64,000 bases of DNA, from contig CAWGMT010000011.1 in the NCBI GenBank assembly GCA_963823675.1, positions 1-64,000 on the forward strand, written 5' to 3'. This stretch comes from CAWGMT01 sp963823675 (GTDB lineage: Bacteria; Planctomycetota; Planctomycetia; Isosphaerales; Isosphaeraceae). The notes under the pieces were generated by a model. The model was not told the origin of the DNA. It made no database searches and saw only the letters and a program-made list of their open reading frames with translations. This document shows, piece by piece, positions 12,053 to 21,565 of the stretch; within the stretch, counting starts at the first letter, position 1, and every line of letters starts with the position of its first letter. Made by a program: the position numbers and the translations under genes.

Positions 12053-13423
12053 ATGATGACGGCCGCAATTGTGCAGTGCCCGAACCCCATATGTAAGCAC
12101 GTCTCACATCTTGGTGAGGATCCGCTCGGGCGAATTTTCCGCTGCCCACACTGTCTGGCGAAACTTCCCACTGCACCGGCTACCGCCGCGGACTCGGGAT
12201 GGAGAACGGTGCTGGGAGTTCCGCGGCCTGGCTTGAAGAGCTCGACCTTCAAATCGCCAGGCTCACAAGGCTGGAGTTATCCGCCGTCAGCCGATCGGGT
12301 CACCCACGCTTTGGGCTCTTCAGGCTTCGAGAGCGGTGAACTTCTGGTCGAGCCTTTTGATTTGGATCCGGAAGAGTTGGAACAAAGTGATCCGTCCCAA
12401 CCGGGCCTCGGGTCGGTCGGGACGAGTGAAGTATTCGTCGCGCCATTTTCCCGGCATGGGAGTTTGACGTGCACGGCGAGGAGCGGGGCAGGTTCGTCAA
12501 GCGCCGTTGCGGCCGCTGGTCAGAGCGATTCAAGGATAAGCGGTGTGGATTTGGGCTCGGGAGGTGAGCTGGACTTGGGGCGGTTCCGGCTTCTGGATAT
12601 CCTGGGCGAAGGGCAGCACGCAACGGTTTATCGGGCGTATGACCCCATTCTGGAACGCAACGTCGCTTTGAAGGTACCTCGGCAGGGGCTGATCAGGACC
12701 GCGAAGGCGCTGGAACGTTTTCTGGGAGAAGCCAAGGCGCTGGCAAGGCTACGGCATCCCCGAATCGTGCCGGTTTTCGAGGCTGGGTGCGCTGGCAAGC
12801 GACATTACATTGCGATGGCATTGATCGAAGGTCGCAACCTGGCCGATCGCATCGTCGAGGGTCCCGTCCCACTTCGCCGTGCTGTGGAGATCATCGCCGA
12901 CCTGGCGGAAGCTCTGGCTTATGCACATGCAGAGGGGATCGTTCACCGCGACGTCAAGCCCGCGAACATCCGTCTCGACGATCGGGATGCTGTCTATTTG
13001 ATGGATTTCGGCATCGCCTATCGTCCCGAATCCGGCGAAGTCCCACTTCCTCCCGGCAGAATCCTCGGGACTCCGGCTTATGTTGCTCCCGAGCAAGCTC
13101 AAGGTGGTCAGACCGACGTGCAACCGGCAAGCGACCAGTACAGCTTGGGAGTGGTCCTCTACGAGTTGCTCTGCGGTCAGCCCCCGTTTTGCGGCCCTCC
13201 TTCATACGTGCTCTTCCACACAATCCACCGCGAGCCTTCTTCGCCACATGCCCTCGACCCCAACATCCCTCGTACCGTGGCTGCCATCTGTCTGAAGGCG
13301 CTCTCCAAGCGCCCTGAGCGACGCTATGTGAGTTGCCAGAAGTTTGCCGACGATCTGCGCGGCTGGCTGGCTGGCGAAAAGCCTGTGGCCTCTCGTCGTA
13401 CCTGGGCAAGATTGCGCAAGTGA
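12053..13423 (+). CDS. Soluble Ser/Thr protein kinase with N-terminal zinc ribbon
   Basis: 456 residues. Residues 9-40 hold two Cys pairs (CPNPIC and CPHC), a zinc-ribbon pattern common at the N-terminus of planctomycete kinases. A Ser/Gly-rich linker leads to a full Hanks kinase domain from about residue 178: ILGEGQHATVYRA (Gly loop), NVALKVPR (Lys), HRDVKPANI (catalytic loop), MDFGIAY (DFG) and TPAYVAPEQA. All catalytic residues are present, so it should be active. There is no transmembrane segment after the kinase, so it is probably cytoplasmic. A purine-rich ribosome site (aggaggaac) lies eight bases before the ATG. Substrates are unknown. Confidence 0.9.
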   Translation: MMTAAIVQCPNPICKHVSHLGEDPLGRIFRCPHCLAKLPTAPATAADSGWRTVLGVPRPGLKSSTFKSPGSQGWSYPPSADRVTHALGSSGFESGELLVEPFDLDPEELEQSDPSQPGLGSVGTSEVFVAPFSRHGSLTCTARSGAGSSSAVAAAGQSDSRISGVDLGSGGELDLGRFRLLDILGEGQHATVYRAYDPILERNVALKVPRQGLIRTAKALERFLGEAKALARLRHPRIVPVFEAGCAGKRHYIAMALIEGRNLADRIVEGPVPLRRAVEIIADLAEALAYAHAEGIVHRDVKPANIRLDDRDAVYLMDFGIAYRPESGEVPLPPGRILGTPAYVAPEQAQGGQTDVQPASDQYSLGVVLYELLCGQPPFCGPPSYVLFHTIHREPSSPHALDPNIPRTVAAICLKALSKRPERRYVSCQKFADDLRGWLAGEKPVASRRTWARLRK

Positions 13424-13573
13424 GCGGGCGTTGAAAAGTCCGGATCACCGAGCATCGTGTTGACGGTGGCCACAGCGGTCCTGGACAATCGATGGACTGC
13501 GATTTGCTACGGAGTATTGATGTCGCGAAAGAGCGTCGCAGGCTGACCGTCGATCAAGCATTGGCAGGAATCC

Positions 13574-13921
13574 ATGAAGCTGATCATTGCAATCATTCAG
13601 CCGACCAAGCTTGAAGCGGTCAAGGAAGCACTGTCAAAGGTTGAGGTGTTCCGGTTAACAGTCATGGACGTTCAGGGTTTTGGTCGGCAGAAGGGATACA
13701 CCGAGGTCTACAGAGGTCACGAGGTAACTGTGAATCTGCTTCGAAAGATCGAATTGCAGATCGCGGTCAACGAAGACTTTGTCGAGCCCACGGTTAACGC
13801 AATCCTCGAAGCCGGTCGAAGCGGACCCGACGGCAAGATTGGTGACGGGAAAATCTTCATCCTTCCGCTTGACGATTGCATCAGGATCCGAACCGGCGAG
13901 CGCGGCCCGGAGGCGATCTGA
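13574..13921 (+). CDS. glnB: PII nitrogen-regulatory protein
   Basis: 115-residue trimeric sensor of ATP/ADP and 2-oxoglutarate. Family signatures are clear: GFGRQKGYTEVYRG at the start of the T-loop and GKIGDGKIFILPL near the C-terminus (ATP-binding B loop), then IRIRTGERG. The T-loop residue equivalent to Tyr51, the uridylylation site of enterobacterial PII, is Val here (RGHEV instead of RGAEY), and position 49 is His rather than the phosphorylatable Ser of cyanobacteria. It overlaps the start of the next gene by one base. No amtB or glnA lies nearby, so assignment to GlnB or GlnK subtype is not possible. Confidence 0.9.
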   Translation: MKLIIAIIQPTKLEAVKEALSKVEVFRLTVMDVQGFGRQKGYTEVYRGHEVTVNLLRKIELQIAVNEDFVEPTVNAILEAGRSGPDGKIGDGKIFILPLDDCIRIRTGERGPEAI

Positions 13922-14664
13922 TGGCCATTTCCGCCGTGATCTTCGACTTCAATGGGGTATTGGTGGACGACGAAGCGGTACATTTCGCCTTGTTTCGTGA
14001 GGTGCTGTCTGAGGAAGGCGTCGATATTACAGAGCGCGATTATCACGAGCGATATCTCGGCTATGATGACCGGGGCTGTTTTGAGGCAGCGCTGCTGGAC
14101 GCAGGCCAGATGGCGGTGCGCGAGCGTCTTGATGTGCTGATCGTGCGCAAGGCGCAGCGATACATCGAAGCAGCTAACCAGGGTTTGCGGTTCTTTCCGG
14201 CCGCAGCCGAAACCCTGGCAACAATTGCGGCCCGCTGGCCTGTAGCGATCTGCTCGGGAGCGTTGCGGTCGGAGATCGAGTACGCCTTACGCCGGCTAGA
14301 TCAGCTAGATCGAGTCACCGCCATTGTTTCAGCCGAGGATACGGATAAGTGCAAACCAAACCCCGAAGGATACTGTCTAGCCCTGAGCGCACTGCGAACT
14401 TACACTGCGGATAGCGCGATTCAAGGCATCGTCCCAGCGGAGAATGCCCTCTCAAAGCGACGTCGTGACTTGACGGCGGCCAACTGCCTGGTCGTCGAGG
14501 ACAGCCTGGCTGGGATCATCTCGGCCAAAGGGGCAGGCATGCGAGCCGTGGGTGTGGCCAACACGTATTCACCGGATGAGCTCTTTCAGGCCGGCGCTGA
14601 CGCGGTCATTTTTGAGCTGGCTACTTTGACCCCGGAGTGGATCGATTGCCGGTTTGGGTCGTGA
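13921..14664 (+). CDS. HAD-superfamily hydrolase, beta-phosphoglucomutase-like
   Basis: 247 residues, HAD subfamily I with a helical cap. Motif I is FDFNGVLVDDE: the nucleophile Asp is kept, but the second Asp (general acid/base) is Asn. Motif II is ICSGA, motif III is near DKCKPNPEGY, and motif IV is VVEDSLAGIISAK. The closest functional class is sugar-phosphate phosphatase or phosphoglucomutase. The ATG at 13921 overlaps the last base of the PII stop codon, so the two are translationally coupled. The substrate is unknown and the Asn change may alter activity. Confidence 0.82.
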   Translation: MAISAVIFDFNGVLVDDEAVHFALFREVLSEEGVDITERDYHERYLGYDDRGCFEAALLDAGQMAVRERLDVLIVRKAQRYIEAANQGLRFFPAAAETLATIAARWPVAICSGALRSEIEYALRRLDQLDRVTAIVSAEDTDKCKPNPEGYCLALSALRTYTADSAIQGIVPAENALSKRRRDLTAANCLVVEDSLAGIISAKGAGMRAVGVANTYSPDELFQAGADAVIFELATLTPEWIDCRFGS

Positions 14665-14722
14665 GCGAGATCCCTAGAGGTGCAAACGCCCAAGGACTTC
14701 AGTTACATTCCTCGACAGATCC

Positions 14723-15910
14723 GTGCAACAGAGCTTGAGCCGTCGCCTTGCCGCTGCATCCCGTCCCTGGCCTGGCCAGCCGGTCGCCGTTGCACTCGTG
14801 ATCACCGATCTGGAAGTCGGTGGTGCTGAGCGTGCGCTGACGGCTTTGGCAACGCGGCTTAAGCCCACACGATGGCGGGTAAAGGTATTCTGTCTGAGTG
14901 GGCCGGGTCGGTTGACCGAAGTCCTGGGCCAGGCGAACGTACCCTGCGAGTGCTTGTGTGTACACAAGCGTAATCCAGTGCAAGCTGTCGCGAGGCTGGC
15001 ATGCAGCTTGCGCCGCTTCCGGCCGGATCTCGTTCAGAGCTTCATGTTCCATGCAAACCTGGCAGCGCGGTTCAGCGCGCCCTGGGCTGGCTGCCCCTGG
15101 GTTGTGGGTGGTCTGCGTGTTGCCGAGCGTGAGAAAAGCTGGCATTTGCTCCTGGATCGCCTGACGGCACTGCTTGCGACCGGTTCGGTATGTGTGTCGC
15201 AGGGCGTCCTGCGGTTCAGCCGTGACGTCGCGGGGCTGAATCCCGCTCGGCTTACGGTTATTCCCAACGGAATCGATCCCGGGCCGTTTGAGAGGGCCAC
15301 CCAGTTATGCCGATCGGAAATCGGGGTGCCGGCAGATGCACATCTCGCACTCTATGTGGGGCGACTTGACTTTCAGAAAGGGTTGCCTGACCTCCTCGAT
15401 GCCGCAGAACGAGTGATCGACGAGCGGCCTGGATGGCACCTCGCGCTGGCCGGTGACGGGCCGACGCGTGGTTGGCTCGTGGCACAAATCAATGGCCGGC
15501 ACCGACTAAAAGGGCGGGTTCACTGGCTTGGAAGCCGCGACGATGTTCCGGCTCTGCTGAAGTCGGCCGATGTTTTGATCCATCCGTCCCTCTGGGAGGG
15601 CATGCCCAACGCGATCCTCGAGGCGATGGCTGCGTCCTGCCCGGTGATAGGCACGGCTGTCGAGGGGACCGAAGACCTGATTGTTCCCGGCCAGACCGGC
15701 TGGCTCGTTCCACGCCGCGATGTTGCGGCTCTTGCACGAGCACTGATCGAGGCTGTCGATTCGCCCGAGTGCTGCCGGCGCTACGGCGAAGCCGGACGAC
15801 AACGCGTTGAGACAGAGTTTTCACTGGAAAGAACGCTCGCGGCCTACGAGAGCCTGTGGGCTGGGATTCTGGGCTTCGAGATGCCAAGTCCCGACCCAGC
15901 CGGATCGTGA
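14723..15910 (+). CDS. Family 4 glycosyltransferase
   Basis: 395 residues with the GT-B double Rossmann layout. The N-terminal domain has LEVGGAERALTALA, the acceptor-side glycine motif; the C-terminal donor domain has LYVGRLDFQKGLPDLL, then HPSLWEGMPNAILEAMA (the E-x7-E motif) and GTAVEGTEDLI. It should retain anomeric configuration and use a nucleotide sugar. Acceptor unknown; likely polysaccharide or glycolipid. The start is a GTG with no strong ribosome site, so the first 20 residues are uncertain. Confidence 0.87.
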   Translation: MQQSLSRRLAAASRPWPGQPVAVALVITDLEVGGAERALTALATRLKPTRWRVKVFCLSGPGRLTEVLGQANVPCECLCVHKRNPVQAVARLACSLRRFRPDLVQSFMFHANLAARFSAPWAGCPWVVGGLRVAEREKSWHLLLDRLTALLATGSVCVSQGVLRFSRDVAGLNPARLTVIPNGIDPGPFERATQLCRSEIGVPADAHLALYVGRLDFQKGLPDLLDAAERVIDERPGWHLALAGDGPTRGWLVAQINGRHRLKGRVHWLGSRDDVPALLKSADVLIHPSLWEGMPNAILEAMAASCPVIGTAVEGTEDLIVPGQTGWLVPRRDVAALARALIEAVDSPECCRRYGEAGRQRVETEFSLERTLAAYESLWAGILGFEMPSPDPAGS

Positions 15911-15966
15911 TGCACCTAATTAGAGCCCGCGGGATCGAAGTACGAGAGGTTGCTACCCTAGCGGCG

Positions 15967-16728
15967 TCACTCATTGCCCTGGGTCCGCGCGATCGCGAGG
16001 GCTAAGCGATCAACGGGAGTAGGATACCACAGGAAAATCTTCGATACCGCTGTGGTACATTCTTCTGGATTGAAAGCGATCATGGCTTGATTGCGGATCG
16101 CCGTGTGCAGCGTTCGCGTGAAACGAGGCGACAGAGTTACACCCCGTTGGGCATGGATAATACCATCTTCGGATCCAACCAGTGTGATCCAAAGTAGGAC
16201 TCGTGCCTCGGGTGATAGAACCACAGACGGAACGCCACGCCATTCTTCCGGCTGCAAATGCCACGAATAGGAGATGTCATTCCAGGAGTCTGACTGCCCA
16301 AAGCGATAGGCCAGGACGATGACGGGAGGTTCGACGATGAGGGCAAATTCGGACTGGCCATACCGCACTTGGTGAATCAGACTCGCGTTGATATCTGAAC
16401 GACACAAGGTCAGTTCATGGCCGTACGGGGTGCAGATGAAATCACCGCCTTCGGGCCACGTATCGCGTCCCTTGCGAAACTTCTCACCGACACGGTAGAC
16501 AGGCACCAGAGGTCGGTGTCCAGGTGCGCGTGTCTTGCCAACTTCGGACAAAAACTTGTGTTCTAAGTTTTCAATGTGCTTCATCGCATGTCTCGCAATT
16601 GTCTTTCCCAGCGCGAAGGCAAAAATGCCAAATTGCCGTTGAAGGAGACCATCCTCCCAAACGTACGTGTAAGCGTCAATGCACTGACGCACCAAGTTAA
16701 CAGATTCGCTGCATGCTGCACGCAACAA
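15967..16728 (-). CDS. Hypothetical protein
   Basis: 253 residues, not recognised. No signal peptide or membrane span. Composition is that of a soluble protein, with an aromatic middle (SWNDISYSWHLQPEEW) and HAMKHIENLEHKF near residue 48, which could be a later start. The gene is convergent with the glycosyltransferase and stands at the edge of a lower-GC stretch. Confidence 0.5.
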   Translation of the reverse strand: MLRAACSESVNLVRQCIDAYTYVWEDGLLQRQFGIFAFALGKTIARHAMKHIENLEHKFLSEVGKTRAPGHRPLVPVYRVGEKFRKGRDTWPEGGDFICTPYGHELTLCRSDINASLIHQVRYGQSEFALIVEPPVIVLAYRFGQSDSWNDISYSWHLQPEEWRGVPSVVLSPEARVLLWITLVGSEDGIIHAQRGVTLSPRFTRTLHTAIRNQAMIAFNPEECTTAVSKIFLWYPTPVDRLALAIARTQGNE

Positions 16729-17675
16729 TGCAAAATTTGCAACGCCAGCGCATTGGCGTACCCGCGGACGTTAGCTCCGTGCTTATAGTCCGCACAGTCT
16801 GTCCACTTGGCGGCTCAAGACATCTTGCACTGGATCTGGAGCAAAATTTGGCAAAGCAAGAGTGCGCGGGTTTTTCTCTCGCAACGGATATGTCCAGCTC
16901 TTGCCCAAAATGTTATGAAAGTTCAACTTCTTTCAGGAAGGCGTGTGAAGGTGCCAATACCGGCTGGCTAGTTTCAGAACTCGACCAGATGGAGTGCCTT
17001 ACTGCAAATGGAGTTATGGCTTGGCATTCTATCGATTCCCCAATCCGATCGAGGGTGCTGGCTCGTAGCGAGCAGCGGGCGTTATCGCAACCCATTGTTT
17101 CCTTGTTTGCTCCTCCGGCTGCGACTAAACAGCGAGAGACTCGAATACCAGATGTGCGGATCGGTGGTTACATTGTAACTTGACTGTGCGGATTTCTGGG
17201 TTTAGAGTGTAAAATATAAGGTGGAGTGCTTATCTATTCCAGTTCTTGTAGTTGGGCTTACCTCAAGTCCGCTTTTGGTTGCCCTTTCCGGTGGGCATGG
17301 CATCAACGCCTAGCCCGCGATCGTCGAAGCAAGTATCAGCCAGTAGGTGGCTTGGAACGCTACGGACCGACCTGTATTCCACACGATCATCGAATTGTCC
17401 ATTCGCTGCGACCCAGTGGAAGCGACTGCTTATTCCGGTTGTTGGCTGACCTGAGCACCAAAGACTGTACTAAAGAAGCGATAGGACTTGCCAAGAGTTG
17501 TTCGATAGCTGGTTGGGTCGATCGTGCCGAGTGCTCGTGTTGTGGAGCGTGTTTTATATCGTTTTGTCTTGTCTTGATCGCAGTCAACGAAATCTTGTTT
17601 CGTCCACTATCGGCTTGCAAAGCATGACGCTGTGACCATCTGGTTAGCCAGCACAACAAGAAAACGAGGCCATCG
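16729..17675 (+). other. Lower-GC stretch without a convincing gene
   Basis: About 950 bases with visibly more A and T than the flanks. Two open frames on the plus strand (16713-17183 and 17226-17627) have odd composition, rich in Cys, Ser and Trp, with no domain and no ribosome site, and are not called. A sigma-70-like pair (TTGACT at 17180-17185, 17-base spacer, TAGAGT at 17203-17208) could drive the XRE gene with a long leader or a small RNA. Confidence 0.4.
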
Positions 17676-18173
17676 ATGAACTTGTCGCGAAGGATTCGTG
17701 ATCTTCGCTACGCAAAGGGATGGGGTCCTGACGAATTGGCAAATCGCGCGAAGATTTCACGTACCGCGCTCTATCAGATCGAGCGGGGTAACACAAGCAA
17801 GCCACAAGCGGGGACCTTGCGAAGGATTTCTCGAGCTCTGGGTGTTCCGCTGGAGAATCTGTTGGAGACAACGCCTGTTTCGACTGGCGATGCAGGGTTG
17901 GTTTCCTCCGACGAGTCAACCTCCGTAGGCGTTGCTACGCCAGGGCTTTCAGGACGGGGTTCCACAACAGAGCGGGCAGACGAGCTGATCGAAAAGTTCC
18001 GGCTGCTTCTGACCTCGCCGTTGGCTGAGGGAGTTGCTCGCATCGTCGAAGAGTCGTTTCGCTTACTTCCCATCATTCCCCCACCTACGTTGGGAGAGTC
18101 GTCCCATTACGCGACTCCGCTCGATCTCGAGCCGGTTCATCGAATTCGTGGGCGGTCGCAACGTTCCGTTTAA
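17676..18173 (+). CDS. XRE-family transcriptional regulator
   Basis: 165 residues. Residues 3-60 are a Cro/C1-type helix-turn-helix: RIRDLRYAKGW, then ELANRAKISRTALYQIERG and LRRISRALGVPLENLL. The C-terminal 100 residues are Ser/Thr-rich with one amphipathic helix (ADELIEKFRLLLTSPLAEG) and no known sensor domain. Its stop overlaps the stop of the convergent receiver-like gene by four bases. Target genes are unknown. Confidence 0.8.
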   Translation: MNLSRRIRDLRYAKGWGPDELANRAKISRTALYQIERGNTSKPQAGTLRRISRALGVPLENLLETTPVSTGDAGLVSSDESTSVGVATPGLSGRGSTTERADELIEKFRLLLTSPLAEGVARIVEESFRLLPIIPPPTLGESSHYATPLDLEPVHRIRGRSQRSV

Positions 18174-18601
18174 GATGAATGACTGAAGTATTGCTGAATC
18201 AGATTCGGTAATTCAGACGCAAATCTGCTGCGGGGCATGGCGATTTGGCAGCCAGCGGCTTGGGCTTTAGCGAGTGCATCTGCGTCAACGTGGGGACCAA
18301 ATGCCACGAACCAAAGATCAGGGCCGGCCAGTTTCCGATAAGCACACAGTGCAGCGGGGGCGCAAAGATCGCCTGCTGTGAGGTCAATCAGCACAACCCG
18401 CGGTCGTTGTTCAGCGATCAGCGACCGGGCCAGCAGGACCTCTCTTGCCACCTGAATCTGATAGCCTAGCTCGGCCGCTGTTGCCTTGATTTTGGTGGTG
18501 AAGATCAGGTCACGAGACAGTAAAAGCCCATACGAACCTGATTCGGCCGACGTGCAGCCGGGAACGGCGCAAGCCTGCGGTTCATGCTCTGTGCAATTCA
18601 T
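18170..18601 (-). CDS. Receiver-like (CheY-fold) protein
   Basis: About 143 residues from the ATG at 18601 (an alternative start is at 18652). The C-terminal 115 residues have the alternating beta/alpha pattern of a response-regulator receiver: GLLLSRDLIFTTKI, RPRVVLIDLTAG (Asp at the phospho-acceptor position), LWFVAFGPHVD and an Ala/Gly-rich switch (AKAQAAGCQIAMPRS). The acidic pair near the first strand is not obvious, so it may not be phosphorylated. No output domain and no kinase gene adjoin it. Confidence 0.55.
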   Translation of the reverse strand: MNCTEHEPQACAVPGCTSAESGSYGLLLSRDLIFTTKIKATAAELGYQIQVAREVLLARSLIAEQRPRVVLIDLTAGDLCAPAALCAYRKLAGPDLWFVAFGPHVDADALAKAQAAGCQIAMPRSRFASELPNLIQQYFSHSS

Positions 18602-18768
18602 GATGGTCACCAGTTGAGGAATCACGATCGGTGTGTAAGGTACATCGAGCACAATATCCAGCTTCCGAGAATGTTGACACAGATTCTAGCGGATTGCCCC
18701 AATAGTCAGTCGCTCCCTGGTTCCTTGCCAGTAGATTCGGGTCTGGGAATGTTGGAGTTTCGCGACCC

Positions 18769-19808
18769 GTGTTCACCTCGGCGTTTGACTTCACCCTTCC
18801 GGACGACTTGATTGCGCAACACCCTCAAGAACCGCGCGATGGTTCGCGGTTGATGGTGGTCAACCGCCAACAAGCTTGCTGGCACCATCGCAAATTTGCC
18901 GATCTTCCTGATCTGTTGGATCCCGGCGATCTTCTCGTGCGGAACAACACCCAAGTAGTGCCGGCTCGGCTGGTCGGACGACGCGTGGAGACCGGCGGCA
19001 AATGGGAAGGGCTGTTTCTCTGCGAGCGGTCTGATGGTACGTGGGAGGTGCTGGCGAAGACCCGCGGACGCCCCCGGCTTGGCGAGCATGTCATGGTTGG
19101 CCAGGGTCTCGATTTGCGGCTGGAAGCTCGTGACAACGCCGGGAAATGGAGTGTCCGTCCGCTCTGTGCCGGCGGGAGCAAAGTACCTGCCCTCGAGCTG
19201 TTGCAACTGCACGGCCAGACTCCATTGCCCCCCTATATCAAGCGCGAGCGTGAAACCACTGGAGATCGAGACTCTTACCAGACTGTTTATGCACAACGGC
19301 CCGGTTCGGTTGCGGCACCGACGGCCGGTCTTCATTTTACCGAGGAGCTGTTCGCGCGCCTGGCCAAGCAGGAGATTACCTGGGTCGATCTGACGCTTCA
19401 CGTCGGCCTGGGAACATTCCATCCGATTGAGTCTGAGCAACTCAAAAACCACACCATGCACGCCGAATTGGCTGAGTTATCGCCCCAGGCTGTTGCCACC
19501 ATCTTGTCTCGGCAGCAGCGCGCGGGCGCGTGGTGGCAGTTGGTACCACATCGGCACGCGTGCTAGAAACCGCAGTGGCAGGCGGTGCCTTACAGCCCTT
19601 TGCGGGCGAGACCCGCCTCTTCATCCAGCCAGGACATGAATTCCGCGGGTTTGATGCGCTGATTACCAACTTCCATCTGCCTCGCAGCAGCCTGTTCATC
19701 CTAGTCAGTGCGTTCGCTGGTCTCGATTTGGTTCGGGCTGCCTATGCTGAGGCCATACGTTGCCGTTATCGATTTTTCAGCTACGGCGATGCGATGCTGA
19801 TCCTTTGA
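18769..19808 (+). CDS. queA: S-adenosylmethionine:tRNA ribosyltransferase-isomerase, frameshifted
   Basis: QueA transfers and rearranges the ribose of S-adenosylmethionine onto preQ1 in tRNA, making epoxyqueuosine. Residues 1-250 are in one frame (FDFTLPDDLIAQHP, GDLLVRNNTQVVPARL, SVAAPTAGLHFTEEL, TLHVGLGTFHPI) and the family's C-terminal part (AVGTTSARVLE, FIQPGHEFRGFDALITNFH, SSLFILVSAF) is in another, beginning near 19527. One extra G in the GGG run at 19524-19526 restores a continuous protein of about 346 residues, the normal family size, so a sequencing slip is the simplest explanation. The start is a GTG. Confidence 0.88.
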
Positions 19809-20766
19809 GCAAAGTTGTACTTCCAGGTAAGGCGGCGACCGTGGACGCAATGCGCGATGAAGGCGCAGTGCGCGCCCCGAGGCACGGCACGCAGTCTGCT
19901 GCGGCAGGTGGTTGGCTCCGATCGAGGCCCAAACCGATGTTCGGGGTTTACATCCATATCCGACGGTGTGCCGCCGGCAGGTTTGATCAGCGCCCGGAAT
20001 CGCACTGGTAAATCCCCGCAGAACTCGCCTCGCTTGCGATCTTGCAGAGAGCGTGGGAGCGGGGCTGAGGGCAAAGGGTGCGATACCGTGCTCTTCGGTA
20101 GCCGACCCCAAGACCTCTTCGTCGGAGACGACAGCATCGCCCGGATCGCTCTCCGTCGAATGCAGCGGGTTGCAGTTCTGTTGTTCGGCTACGGCATCCG
20201 CGGTATCCACCGATCCAGGCGGCATTGGTGCGCACAAGTCTGCTGCCGGGTTTGCGCGTGCTCCAAATAGGTCAGGCTGAGAGTGTGGTTGGACCTGAGC
20301 GATCGGATGGGTTGCGCTGTCGGCTCGAACAAACTTGCCCGGCCCGACTCGGACCCATGCGACGGGAGGAGGAACAGAAGTGACTTCGGTGGCCGATTTC
20401 CCAGTCTTGCGCACGAGTGCGCCCGCGCCACTGCTTGACAGAGCCTGGGCCTGACGGATCGGGAGCGGAACCGGTCGCATCGACCGTCAACTCGTTAACC
20501 GCCGTCTCGGCAACTGGATGATCGGCGCAGCGGAGAATCTCTGCTTTGCCGGCACTCGCTTTGCTCGTTTTACCGTCCGAGTTCGGTTCTTCATGGTCGA
20601 GGGGCTTCGCACTCCCATGGGAGAGCACCGGCAGTTGGCGTTGGTTCCGGGGCGTGACGAAGAGCAAGGCCATGAAAGCAAGATAGAGCGGCACCATCCA
20701 GACCGAAACCGAGGCCACCGCCAATGTGGTCAGACACATGAGGACAGCTAAGCCGATTCTCATCAT
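19701..20766 (-). CDS. Hypothetical membrane protein, probably frameshifted
   Basis: From the double ATG at 20766 the first frame encodes an N-terminal hydrophobic region (GLAVLMCLTTLAVASVSVWM, then a second span to FVTPRNQR) and a hydrophilic tail to about 20470. A second frame continues with a proline-rich basic segment containing PPVAWVRVGPGKFVRAD, which reads as genuine protein, and runs to 19701, overlapping the end of queA by 108 bases in the opposite direction. I infer one gene split by a shift between about 20400 and 20480 (G- and C-runs there). The family was not recognised; two membrane helices and a cytoplasmic basic tail are what can be seen. Confidence 0.45.
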
Positions 20767-21200
20767 GATGGCTTGCGGCCGGCGCCTTGCGGCAGGGGCG
20801 CGCCAATCAGAATTGTGGCGAACGCCAGCGCGGTCCCGAAAGATTCGGGCCACATGGCTCGGTTCCACGTTTGGTGGGCGCGAGGTCCCGATCAACGGAG
20901 TTCGTCCTACCTGCCACACGCTGAGCCGTTGCTAGCGGCCGAGCCGCCAAGATCACCCTGGCAGTCCAGCCCACTTGCCGGTTCAATGGTCAAAATCATG
21001 GTCGCGAGAGGCAGATGCCGCGTCAGAGTAACAGCACGCCTCTATTGCGATGATATCGGTCTAATTGCCGTTGCAACTGATGTTTTTGCCCGGAAAGACA
21101 CTCCCTGAACGGACCTCAAGCAGCACGGCGATTGAAGCCAGATCCTCATGCCAGAATCGAAAATACCATCCTCTGCTTTAACAGCTCTTACGCGCCGAGG

Positions 21201-21437
21201 TCATCTTCGGCTTTTTTCGATTCGCCTGGTTTTCTTTGAGGCTGCAATATTGCCATCCCAGCCTCGCTTCACCTTGGTCAGTAGCTTGTTGCGGTAGTTC
21301 AGGTCGGCTTGCCGTGCTCGGGCATTCGGCTTCTTGGAATTGTCAACTCGACCGCAGGCGCAAATGCCGCAGATTGCGATCAAGACCAGGATTCGCAGAA
21401 CTTCACGTGAACGAGATGCTTGGAGTCGTTGGCTCAT
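21201..21437 (-). CDS. Possible small lipoprotein
   Basis: 78 residues: basic N-terminus, a hydrophobic stretch ILVLIAICGICAC ending in a lipobox-like Cys, and a strongly basic tail (KKPNARARQADLNYRNKLL, then KKTRRIEKSRR). No homologue is recalled. The size and signal are plausible, but it could be a chance frame. Confidence 0.4.
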   Translation of the reverse strand: MSQRLQASRSREVLRILVLIAICGICACGRVDNSKKPNARARQADLNYRNKLLTKVKRGWDGNIAASKKTRRIEKSRR

Positions 21438-21565
21438 GGTTTACACAAATTCAGCATGCCGAAACCCCTCTCTTACCGAACAGCACAAAGGTATATCTTA
21501 TACGTAGTTGGGCTCCGTGGCGAAAGAGAGCTTTCTGGCGTGAGAGCCGCACACAGCGAGCTTTG

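Noticed and set aside
16713..17627. Two plus-strand frames of 156 and 133 residues
   Set aside because: Unusual Cys/Ser/Trp-rich composition, no domain, no ribosome site; kept only as an unexplained low-GC region.
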